Shown here: positions 42,211-49,552 of the stretch, piece after piece
Numbering within the stretch: the stretch's first letter is position 1
Layout of the letters: every line of letters begins with the position of its first letter
Origin: Pseudomonas sp. NCCP-436
GTDB lineage: Bacteria > Pseudomonadota > Gammaproteobacteria > Pseudomonadales > Pseudomonadaceae
Assembly (NCBI RefSeq): GCF_019656335.1
Contig: NZ_BPLZ01000001.1
Location: 368,408-432,407, forward strand
Reading direction: 5' to 3'
DNA length: 64,000 bases
Notes under the pieces: generated by a model
The model's input: only the letters and a program-made list of their open reading frames with translations
What the model was told of the DNA's origin: nothing
The model's database searches: none
Made by a program: the position numbers and the translations under genes

Positions 42211-43152
42211 TCACTCTTGGCGGATGGCAATGCCGAAGATGTTTTCGATCGGCTCCCCCGAGTAGCGGGTCACGCCCCTGAGCCAGTCGGCGACCATCTG
42301 CGGGTTGTTCTCGATCCACTTCTTGGCTACGCGGCGGCGGTTGGTATTGCCTTCCAGAACGCTATTCATCAGTTGGTTCTCGGCGGCGATGGTGAAGGTC
42401 ATATTGCGGAACAGTCGCGCCAGGTTGGGGCATTGCTGGCTGAAGTTGCCGCGGGCCACGGTATTGACCTGGGCGGCTCCGTAGTTGGGGCCGAAATAGT
42501 CGTCGCCGCCGTCCAGGTAGTTCATCTTCAGGCGATCGTTCATGGGATGCGGCTCCCAACCCAGGAATACCGCCCATTTGCCCAGTCGCTGAGCGCGCTC
42601 GACATGGTTGAGCATGCCGCTTTCGTTGGACTCCACCAGGCTAAAGCCGCTAAGGCCGAAGACATTGTCGCGGATCATGTTTTTGATCATCTCGTTGCCT
42701 TCGTTGCCGGGCTCGATGCCGAAGATCTGTCCGCCCAACTCGTTTTTGAAGCGGTGGATGTCGGCGAAGCTCTTCAGACCGGCCTCATAGCCCGGATTGA
42801 GCACGGCCAGGGTGTAGCGAACGGTCGGCAGGTTGGTGTTGAGCACCTCGATACGGCCGCTCTTGCGGTGTGGTTCCAGCAAGTCGCTCTGGGCAGGCAT
42901 CCAGTTACCCAGGAATACATCCAGTTGGCCCTCGGATAGCTGACGGTAGGTGTCGGGCAGTGACAGTCGGCGGACCTGTGTACGGTAGCCGATTTCGCTC
43001 AGTACCAGGCGGGCTACGGCGGTGGTCATGGTGATGTCGGTCCAGCCGACGTCGCTCAGGCGCACCAGTTCGCATTGCTCAGCCTCACTGGCCTGCACTG
43101 CGGTAGATGAGACAAGGGACATTGCAAGCAGCCAGCGGAGAAATCTGTTCAT
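42211..43152 (-). CDS. Extra ChoX-type quaternary amine-binding protein
   Basis: A 313-residue periplasmic protein with signal peptide MNRFLRWLLAMSLVSSTAVQA. It has the ChoX layout: CELVRLSDVGWTDITMTTAVARLVLSEIGY, LSEGQLDVFLGNWMPAQSD, GIEPGNEGN, LGWEPHPMN and KKWIENNPQMVADWLRGVTRY. The Trp/Tyr-rich segments expected for a cation cage are present, but it differs from CbcX throughout. No permease or ATPase lies with it. It is divergent from gbdR with 644 bp between. It likely feeds the CbcWV core with another ligand; that is inference. Confidence 0.85.
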   Translation of the reverse strand: MNRFLRWLLAMSLVSSTAVQASEAEQCELVRLSDVGWTDITMTTAVARLVLSEIGYRTQVRRLSLPDTYRQLSEGQLDVFLGNWMPAQSDLLEPHRKSGRIEVLNTNLPTVRYTLAVLNPGYEAGLKSFADIHRFKNELGGQIFGIEPGNEGNEMIKNMIRDNVFGLSGFSLVESNESGMLNHVERAQRLGKWAVFLGWEPHPMNDRLKMNYLDGGDDYFGPNYGAAQVNTVARGNFSQQCPNLARLFRNMTFTIAAENQLMNSVLEGNTNRRRVAKKWIENNPQMVADWLRGVTRYSGEPIENIFGIAIRQE

Positions 43153-43796
43153 GAAGTCAGGCCTGTGCCGGTTTGCTGAAATTAGGGTGCCTATGCGCGG
43201 CGCGCTATTTCATAACAGGCGATAGATGGGACGTATAGGGGGAGAGCGACCTTCGCATGCTGAAAAGAGACCTGGCCGGCAAAACAGAGCGCGATGGCGT
43301 TAATGGATAAGTTCAGGTCGGTATCAGGTGCTGAAGTGGAGGTGAAAAAAACATCATGTCCTGCGCTGCGTCCGGCAAATTTGCACTGCGACTATCCATG
43401 TATTCGACCTGAGCAGGTGCGTTGCGAAATGACGCCTATCGGTGCACCACAGATAACCTATGTGACAAGGTTACAGGGGCTGTGAATGCCGTAGCACCGC
43501 CCTGGTGCAGTGCTACCGAAATGCTCAGTCGGCTTTTGGTAAATGGCCCCTGGCCGTGCTGCAGAACTTACCTGTCTGGAGCGTACAAATTGCGATTTGC
43601 AATCTTTGTTGAACGGTTAATCAAATTAGGCATGACCTTTGCCTAGATTATGACAATGCAACCGGCGCTCCACGTGCGCCTGGCCAGAATAAATATAGAG
43701 GCCCTTCTCCGGACCTTCCTATGCGCCATGGAGCATCCTTTGGTGCTGCGGAGCCCGGCCGTTGGGCTAGACCGTGCTAAGCGTGAGGTTTGAGCC
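43153..43796. other. Divergent regulatory region, binding protein / gbdR
   Basis: 644 bp without a supported gene. A palindrome related to the betB operator is at 43609-43624 (separate entry). The stretch 43300-43650 is lower in GC than its neighbours. A sigma-54 site was looked for and not found. Confidence 0.5.
43609..43624. promoter_or_regulatory. BetI-operator-like palindrome upstream of gbdR
   Basis: TTGAACGGTTAATCAA matches the betB-site 16-mer at 14 of 16 positions and keeps the outer TTGA/TCAA arms. It lies about 175 bp before the gbdR ATG. Confidence 0.45.
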
Positions 43797-44891
43797 ATGT
43801 CGCAGTTCAATCAAGGGGGGCATTCCCAGAACCGCTCCGTCCAGTCCATTGGTTTTCTCCTGCTGGACAATTTCACCCTGATCTCCCTGGCCTCGGCGGT
43901 GGAGCCTCTGCGCATGGCCAACCAGTTGTCGGGTCAGGAGCTGTACCGTTGGCACACGCTGACCCACGATGGTGCGCCAGTCAGCGCCAGTGACGGCTTG
44001 CAGATCACTCCGGATGCGGCCTTGCACAACGCTCCGCCACTGGATGCAGTGATTGTCTGCGGCGGTATAGACATCCAGCACAGCGTGCGCCGTGAGCATG
44101 TCAGTTGGTTGCAGATGCAAGCCCGTCAGGGGCGCCAGCTAGGCGCGGTGTGTACCGGCAGTTGGGCACTGGCCAAGGCCGGTCTGCTTGATGGCTACGA
44201 CTGCAGCGTGCATTGGGAGTGTCTGGCCTCGATGCAGGAGGCTTTCCCGCGAGCCGCCATTACCACGCGATTGTTCTCCATCGACCGTAACCGTCATACC
44301 AGCTCCGGCGGTACTGCTCCGATGGACATGATGCTGCACCTGATCAGCCAGCAGCATGGCCGCGAGTTGGCCGCCGGCATCTCCGAGATGTTTATCTACG
44401 AGCGTATTCGCAACGAGCAGGATCATCAGCGCGTGCCGCTCAAGCACATGCTGGGCAGCAACCAGCCCAAGTTGCAGGAAATAGTCGCGCTGATGGAGGC
44501 CAACCTGGAGGAGCCGATCGATCTGGACGAACTGGCCTGCTTTGTCGACATTTCCCGTCGTCAGCTCGAGCGTCTGTTCCAGAAGTACCTGCACTGCTCG
44601 CCATCGCGCTACTACCTCAAGCTGCGCCTGATTCGGGCACGGCAACTGCTCAAGCAGACCAGCATGTCGATTATCGAGGTGGCCTCAGTGTGCGGCTTCG
44701 TCTCCACGCCGCATTTTTCCAAGTGCTACCGCGAGTATTTTGGCATTCCGCCGCGTGATGAGCGCGCCGGTCAGACTGCAGCCGGTGTCGTGGCGCTGGT
44801 GCCGCTGCCGGAACAGCAGGTCAACTCCAGTGCCGTGCTGGCGTTGAACCGGGCTCAGGGAGAGTCCACCTTCGCCAGCGTGCGGATATAA
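43797..44891 (+). CDS. gbdR: AraC-family activator GbdR of glycine betaine/dimethylglycine catabolism
   Basis: A 364-residue regulator. N-terminal DJ-1/PfpI-like (GATase1-type) sensor domain at about 18-190 (IGFLLLDNFTLISLASAVEPLRMANQL, GAVCTGSWALAKAGLLDG). The C-terminal AraC domain is at about 235-330 with both helix-turn-helices (IDLDELACFVDISRRQLERLF and MSIIEVASVCGFVSTPHFSKCYRE). GbdR is known to activate gbc, dgc, cbc and caiX-cdh genes in response to glycine betaine or dimethylglycine, and those sets flank it here. The next genes on the right are convergent. Confidence 0.93.
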   Translation: MSQFNQGGHSQNRSVQSIGFLLLDNFTLISLASAVEPLRMANQLSGQELYRWHTLTHDGAPVSASDGLQITPDAALHNAPPLDAVIVCGGIDIQHSVRREHVSWLQMQARQGRQLGAVCTGSWALAKAGLLDGYDCSVHWECLASMQEAFPRAAITTRLFSIDRNRHTSSGGTAPMDMMLHLISQQHGRELAAGISEMFIYERIRNEQDHQRVPLKHMLGSNQPKLQEIVALMEANLEEPIDLDELACFVDISRRQLERLFQKYLHCSPSRYYLKLRLIRARQLLKQTSMSIIEVASVCGFVSTPHFSKCYREYFGIPPRDERAGQTAAGVVALVPLPEQQVNSSAVLALNRAQGESTFASVRI

Positions 44892-45195
44892 GCATCACGG
44901 TCTGCTACTAGAGCGTTACCTTGCTCGCGTGAAAGTCAGCAGTCTGCATGCAAGCACCAAGGCAATGCCTCTAGCGGCCGACGGGTCGTGAGCGGAAATG
45001 GTCCTGGTACCAACGCCTGCAACCTGTGGAATCAATGTGGGGCGTCGGTTGATCGACTTGCCGGGATAAATCCCGCGTTTTCATTTCCAGACTTCAAAAA
45101 CGACAACGCCCCGAACCAGTCGGGGCGTTAGATTGGGCTTTGTCAGAGTGTTTCAGGTGCTTTGCAGCGCATCCTTTTCGTTATCAGCCCTTGGT
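44892..45195. other. Convergent spacer between gbdR and the dgc-etf operon
   Basis: 304 bp. It holds the operon terminator (45096-45129) and, for gbdR, only a short 5-bp hairpin CGGGA/TCCCG at 45062-45075 followed by CGTTTT. Nothing else recognised. Confidence 0.5.
45096..45129 (-). terminator. Intrinsic terminator of the dgc-etf operon
   Basis: A 9-bp stem AACGCCCCG / CGGGGCGTT with a 7-nt loop; on the minus strand it is followed by GTCGTTTTTG. It lies about 65 nt beyond the last stop. Confidence 0.85.
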
Positions 45196-45447
45196 TCAGA
45201 TCGGCTTGGGTGCCAGAGCTGGCAGCAGGTGCAGGCTGATGGCTTCGCGTACGGCCGGCAGCAGGGTGGCGCTACCACCGAGCAGCTCCTCGACCATGCG
45301 CCGCAGCGCGGCGCTGCGCTCGGCGGTCAGGCCGTTGACAGCCAACTGGCAGGCCTGCTCGGCACTGGCGCCGGCCGGGATGCTTAAACCCAGGGACACC
45401 AAGCGTTCGCGGAAGTCTTCCTGGTCGATCAGGTCGGCATGCATCAT
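45196..45447 (-). CDS. Conserved-context small protein (83 aa) at the end of the dgc-etf operon
   Basis: An 83-residue, soluble-looking, mostly helical protein with no signal peptide, TM helix or metal motif. The ATG at 45447 is preceded by AAGGAG at eight bases; the in-frame GTG at 45456 is less well placed. It is 25 bp after the etfB stop and before the operon terminator, so it is surely co-transcribed. I do not recognise a family. The context suggests a role linked to the demethylase-ETF complex, for instance assembly or regulation. Confidence 0.72.
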   Translation of the reverse strand: MMHADLIDQEDFRERLVSLGLSIPAGASAEQACQLAVNGLTAERSAALRRMVEELLGGSATLLPAVREAISLHLLPALAPKPI

Positions 45448-45472
45448 GGTTTTCACTCCTTGGCTTGGGGCG

Positions 45473-46243
45473 TCAGCGCAGGACGCCTTCTTCGATCAGT
45501 AGCTTGAAGATAGCCTCGGCGCCGTCCTGTGGCGAGACATCCTTGAGTATCTTGCCTCCACCACCACTGGCTTTGGCGGTGGCCGCCTTCATCCGCTCGG
45601 CGCCGGTTTTGGCCTTGATCACCTTAAGCCGCTTTGGACGTGGGCGTGCCGGCTGCAGGCTGCCGCTGGCCAGAACCTCATCTTCGACCACCTGCACGTC
45701 TACGGCGCTTAGCTCGCCGCGGCGCGCCGGACCAAAGGCGCTCTGACGTGCCGCCGGGGCAGCCTGATCGACACTGGCGACAAAGGGCAGGCGAACCTTC
45801 AGGCGGCGACGCTGACCGCGCGGCAAGGCTTGCAGCACCTGCGCCATACCATTTTCGACCGATTCGACTTCCGCCAGGCCGACCACCATCGGCCAGCCCA
45901 GACGCTCGGCCAGCAAAAACGGCAGCATGCCCGAGCCTTCGCCGGTCTCGGCCTGGCTGCCGGTCAGCACCAAGTGTGCGTTGCTGCCGTTGAGGTGTTC
46001 GATCAACACCGGCAGCGCGTCACTGCCGGCCGGTTGTTCCAGTACGGTCAGTTCGTTCAGGCCCATGCCCAGGTAGCTGCGCAGCGCTTCGGCACGCACG
46101 TCACCGGCGTGCACCACTTCCAGCTGACGGCTCAGGCGCAGGCCCAGTTCCACCGCGCGGGCATCCTGTTCGGCGCGCCGCGGGCGGCCGGAGGTGGGGT
46201 GCGCGCCGATCGATACCAGCGCGACGATATTGAGTTCAGCCAT
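45473..46243 (-). CDS. etfB: Electron transfer flavoprotein beta-subunit homologue
   Basis: A 256-residue ETF beta-type protein. Visible: LVSIGAHPTSGRPRRAEQDARAVELGLRLS, LGMGLNELTVLEQ, LVLTGSQAETGEGSGMLPFLLAERLG and AKTGAERMK near the C-terminus. With EtfA it carries electrons from the dimethylglycine demethylase to the respiratory chain by ETF:quinone oxidoreductase. The start at 46243 has CGGAG upstream and lies 16 bp past the etfA stop. The sequence is divergent from housekeeping EtfB, as in the catabolic ETFs dedicated to methylamines. Confidence 0.88.
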   Translation of the reverse strand: MAELNIVALVSIGAHPTSGRPRRAEQDARAVELGLRLSRQLEVVHAGDVRAEALRSYLGMGLNELTVLEQPAGSDALPVLIEHLNGSNAHLVLTGSQAETGEGSGMLPFLLAERLGWPMVVGLAEVESVENGMAQVLQALPRGQRRRLKVRLPFVASVDQAAPAARQSAFGPARRGELSAVDVQVVEDEVLASGSLQPARPRPKRLKVIKAKTGAERMKAATAKASGGGGKILKDVSPQDGAEAIFKLLIEEGVLR

Positions 46244-46259
46244 GTTCAGACTCCGGGCG

Positions 46260-47489
46260 TTATGCGGCATCGCGTTTGCCCTCCTGGCGCCAGGCGCTGA
46301 CTTTGGCCATCAGCGCCGTGAGGATCTCGGCCGAGTCGCCGATCACCGACAGGTCGGCGCGTTTGATCATGTCGCAGCCGACGTCGAGGTTGACCGCCAC
46401 TACCTTGTCGCACGCGCCAATGCCTTGCAGGTGCTGGATCGCGCCGGAAATGCCGACAGCCAGGTAGACCCGCGCGGTGACCCAGGTACCGGTGGCGCCC
46501 ACCTGGCGGTTGCGCGGCATATGACCGTCATCGACCGCCACCCGCGAGGCGCCTTCGGTGGCGCCGAGTACCTGCGCGGCCTGGTGGAACAGGTTCCAGT
46601 CACGCACGCCGTTGCCGCCGGAGAGGATGAATTCGGCTTCGGCCATGGGAATCTGCGCCGGGTCCACGGCCACCGGGCCGAGGTCTTCGATACGCGGCAG
46701 GCTGTGCGCCAGGGCGCTTTTCAGACTGATTTCGCGCGCCTCGTGGCGGGTTTCGCTGACCGGCTCGGCACATTCGGCTGCTGCCAGAATCAGGCGCGCC
46801 AGCGGCCGTTGCAGGTCCTGCTGGCCACCGCCGGCGCGGCCGGTGCTGTGCGTGTCGCTCACCTGCCAGACGCGGGTGGCCGGGCGTTCGCCAAGCTTGG
46901 CACCCAGGCGCCGGCCCAGCTCGCCGCCACCGGTGCGGCTGTCCGGCAGCAGCCAGTGACGGGGTTTGAATTCCTGTTCGACGGCCGCCAACGCCAGTAC
47001 GCGCGCCTCGGGGCTGTAGCCGTCGAAGGCCTCACCATGAATACGCAGCAGGCGGTCGACACCGGCGACGTCGTACTGGTTTTCCTTGTCGCTGCCAAAC
47101 ACCACGGCCACCACCGCACCGGCGTCGCCGGCCAGTTTGCGGGCCAGACCCAGCAGGTCCTTGTCGTGGCTGGACAGGCGACCGCCGACCAGGTCCGGCA
47201 CCACCACGATATGGAAGGCCGGCTGCTCGACAACGTGCAGCGGCAGCTGCACCTGGGTTTCGACCTGTGCGCGCTTGCCGCTGGTGCCCTGCTGGGCGCC
47301 GCTGCGGTCGATGCGCTTGAGGCCGGCCGGGCCGATAAAGCCGGCGGCAGCCAGGTGCGGGTTTTTGCGCAGCACGCCGTTGGGGCCCATCCAACTGATC
47401 TGACCCTGCGTGCTCATGGCCGCGTGCAACGGATGCAGCCGGTTACGGGCGATCCATTCGGCGCGCGGGTCGCGGCGGATAATGCTCAT
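46260..47489 (-). CDS. etfA: Electron transfer flavoprotein alpha-subunit homologue
   Basis: A 409-residue protein. The C-terminal half is the FAD domain: GGGQQDLQRPL, LSGGNGVRDWNLFHQAAQVLGA, GATGTWVTARVYLAVGISGAIQHLQG and AVNLDVGCDMIKRADLSVIGD. It is about 90 residues longer than standard EtfA owing to an N-terminal extension (first 100 residues). The start at 47489 overlaps the dgcB stop as ATGA. The long upstream frame to 47735 is a shadow of dgcB. It forms the ETF pair with the next gene. Confidence 0.92.
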   Translation of the reverse strand: MSIIRRDPRAEWIARNRLHPLHAAMSTQGQISWMGPNGVLRKNPHLAAAGFIGPAGLKRIDRSGAQQGTSGKRAQVETQVQLPLHVVEQPAFHIVVVPDLVGGRLSSHDKDLLGLARKLAGDAGAVVAVVFGSDKENQYDVAGVDRLLRIHGEAFDGYSPEARVLALAAVEQEFKPRHWLLPDSRTGGGELGRRLGAKLGERPATRVWQVSDTHSTGRAGGGQQDLQRPLARLILAAAECAEPVSETRHEAREISLKSALAHSLPRIEDLGPVAVDPAQIPMAEAEFILSGGNGVRDWNLFHQAAQVLGATEGASRVAVDDGHMPRNRQVGATGTWVTARVYLAVGISGAIQHLQGIGACDKVVAVNLDVGCDMIKRADLSVIGDSAEILTALMAKVSAWRQEGKRDAA

Positions 47490-49429
47490 GCGCTGACCTC
47501 CTGCGGCTGACGGCTGGGTACGCTGGATTCGACCAGTACCTCGGCCACCAGCTCGGCGATGTCTTTGATCTCGGGGCGCGGGGCGACCACACCTTCGAGC
47601 ATGGCGGTGCACTGCGGGCAGCCCACCGCGACCACTTCGGCTCCGGTTTCCTTGATGTCGGCCATGCGCATATCCGGAATCCGCTGCTTGCCCGGGATGT
47701 CGGTGATCGGCGCGCCGCCGCCACCGCCACAGCAACGCGAGCGGAAGCCCGAGCGTTCCATTTCCTTGACATCGATGCCGATGGCCTTGAGCACCGCGCG
47801 CGGCGCCTCGTACTCACCGTTGTAGCGGCCCAGGTAGCACGGATCGTGGTAGGTGACGCTGCCGGCCTTGCTGGTGCCCAGGTTCAGCGCGCCCTGGCGA
47901 ACCAGTTCTTCGATAAAGGTGCTGTGGTGCAGCACTTCGTACTGGCCGCCCAATGCGCCGTATTCGTTTTTCAGCACATGGAAGCTGTGTGGGTCGCAGC
48001 TGACGATGCGCTTGAAGCGATACTGGCTCAGGGTGGCGATGTTGCGCTTGGCGAGCAGTTGGAAGGTGGCTTCATCCCCCAGGCGACGGGCCACGTCGCC
48101 GCTGTCCCGTTCTTCCAGTCCCAGTACGGCAAAGTCCACCTTGGCCGCTTTGAGGATTTTGACGAAGGCGCGCAGGGTGCGCTGGTTGCGCATGTCGAAA
48201 GCGCCATCGCCGACCCAGAACAGCACGTCCGCCTGCTTTTTCTCGCTCATCAGCGGCAGGTTGAGGTCGGCCGCCCAGTTCAGACGTCCGCCCGGATTGA
48301 AGCCGCCGGGGTTGTCGGTGGCGATCAGGTTATCCAGCACCTCGGCGCCCTTGTTCGGGGTCGCGCCCTTCTCAAGGGTGAGATGACGGCGCATGTCGAC
48401 GATGGCATCGACGTGCTCGATCATCATCGGGCATTCCTCGACGCAGGCGCGGCAGGTGGTGCACGACCACAGGGTGTCAGCGTCAACCAGGCCTTTGCCG
48501 CCTTCCACCACGATGGGCTGGTGCGGACCGCCTGCGTGTTCGCCCAGTGGCTTGCCCGGGTAGGGGCTGCCGGCGAAGTTGGCGTCATTGCCACCGGCCA
48601 GGCCGATGACCATGTCCTGGATCAGCTTTTTCGGATTCAGCGGCTGGCCGGCGGCAAAGGCCGGGCACATTGCCTCGCACTTGCCGCACTGCACGCAGGC
48701 GTCAAAACCGAGCAACTGGTTCCAGGTGAAATCGGTGGGCTTTTCCACGCCCAGTGGCGCGCTGGTGTCATCCAGATTCAGCGCCTTGAGGCCGGTGGAA
48801 CGGCCACCGCCAAAGCGCTCGGCGCGGCGGTGCCAGGCCAGGTGCAGGGCACCGGCAAAGGCGTGCTTCATTGGCCCGCCCCAGGTCATGCCGAAGAATA
48901 GCTCCGACACTCCCCAGGCCACTCCGACGGCAAGAATCGCCGCCAGCACCCAGCCGCCGAACTCGGCGGGCAGAATCCCGGCAACCGGCAGCGTGGCGAT
49001 AAAGAAGCTTGCCGAGAACATCAGCAGGCTTTTCGGCAAGCGCATCCACGGCCCTTTGGACAGGCGTGCCGGAGGATTGCGCCGGCGTTTGGCGACAAAC
49101 AGGGCACCGACGAACATCAGCGCCGTGGCCGCCAGCAGGGCGTAGCCCAGGATGCGGCTGTGCAGGCCGAAGCCGTGAACCACGATTGCCAGCAGCGCGG
49201 CCAGCACGAAGCCACCGGCAGTGGCAACGTGCGTTTTGGACATGTACTTGTCGCGCTCGACCACATGGTGCAGGTCGACCAGATAGCGGCGCGGCATCTT
49301 TAGCAGGCCGCTGATCCAGTCGACTTGGGACGGGCGGCCGCGACGCCACATCAGAAAGCGTTTAACCGCGCCCAGCACCGCCAGCGCCAGGGCGGCGAAC
49401 AGCAGGATGGGCAGGATGGTGTTTAACAT
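47486..49429 (-). CDS. dgcB: Dimethylglycine demethylase iron-sulfur/membrane subunit DgcB
   Basis: A 647-residue protein. N-terminal membrane part with about five helices (residues 1-200). Two 4Fe-4S motifs follow: CVQCGKCEAMCPAF and CTTCRACVEECPMM. Then a heterodisulfide-reductase-like CCG domain with DPCYLGRYNGEY and GFRSRCCGGGGG. This is the HdrD/GlpC-like layout of DgcB. It probably takes electrons from DgcA and passes them to ETF or quinone at the membrane. It lies 123 bp after dgcA and overlaps etfA by 4 bp. Confidence 0.92.
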   Translation of the reverse strand: MLNTILPILLFAALALAVLGAVKRFLMWRRGRPSQVDWISGLLKMPRRYLVDLHHVVERDKYMSKTHVATAGGFVLAALLAIVVHGFGLHSRILGYALLAATALMFVGALFVAKRRRNPPARLSKGPWMRLPKSLLMFSASFFIATLPVAGILPAEFGGWVLAAILAVGVAWGVSELFFGMTWGGPMKHAFAGALHLAWHRRAERFGGGRSTGLKALNLDDTSAPLGVEKPTDFTWNQLLGFDACVQCGKCEAMCPAFAAGQPLNPKKLIQDMVIGLAGGNDANFAGSPYPGKPLGEHAGGPHQPIVVEGGKGLVDADTLWSCTTCRACVEECPMMIEHVDAIVDMRRHLTLEKGATPNKGAEVLDNLIATDNPGGFNPGGRLNWAADLNLPLMSEKKQADVLFWVGDGAFDMRNQRTLRAFVKILKAAKVDFAVLGLEERDSGDVARRLGDEATFQLLAKRNIATLSQYRFKRIVSCDPHSFHVLKNEYGALGGQYEVLHHSTFIEELVRQGALNLGTSKAGSVTYHDPCYLGRYNGEYEAPRAVLKAIGIDVKEMERSGFRSRCCGGGGGAPITDIPGKQRIPDMRMADIKETGAEVVAVGCPQCTAMLEGVVAPRPEIKDIAELVAEVLVESSVPSRQPQEVSA

Positions 49430-49440
49430 GGACGCACCCT

Positions 49441-49545
49441 TTCAATTACCCGAATCGCGTTGCGCCGCAGGGGCGGCGTAAGCCCGCCACCGTAAGGCGC
49501 CGCGTAAATGCCTGGGTGGAGGGCCGTGGCCATCCACCCTACAAA
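49441..49545. repeat. REP-like hairpins in the dgcA-dgcB spacer
   Basis: Inverted repeats include GGGTGGA (49514-49520) with TCCACCC (49533-49539), and GC-rich pairs around 49465-49500. The terminal CCACCCTAC at 49534-49542 matches the element at 17881-17950. Confidence 0.5.
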
Positions 49546-49552
49546 AGCCCGA

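Noticed and set aside
43540..43575. Possible sigma-54 promoter upstream of gbdR (TGGC...TGC elements)
   Set aside because: The distance between the GG and GC elements is off by one or more bases in every alignment tried, so it does not meet the -24/-12 spacing.
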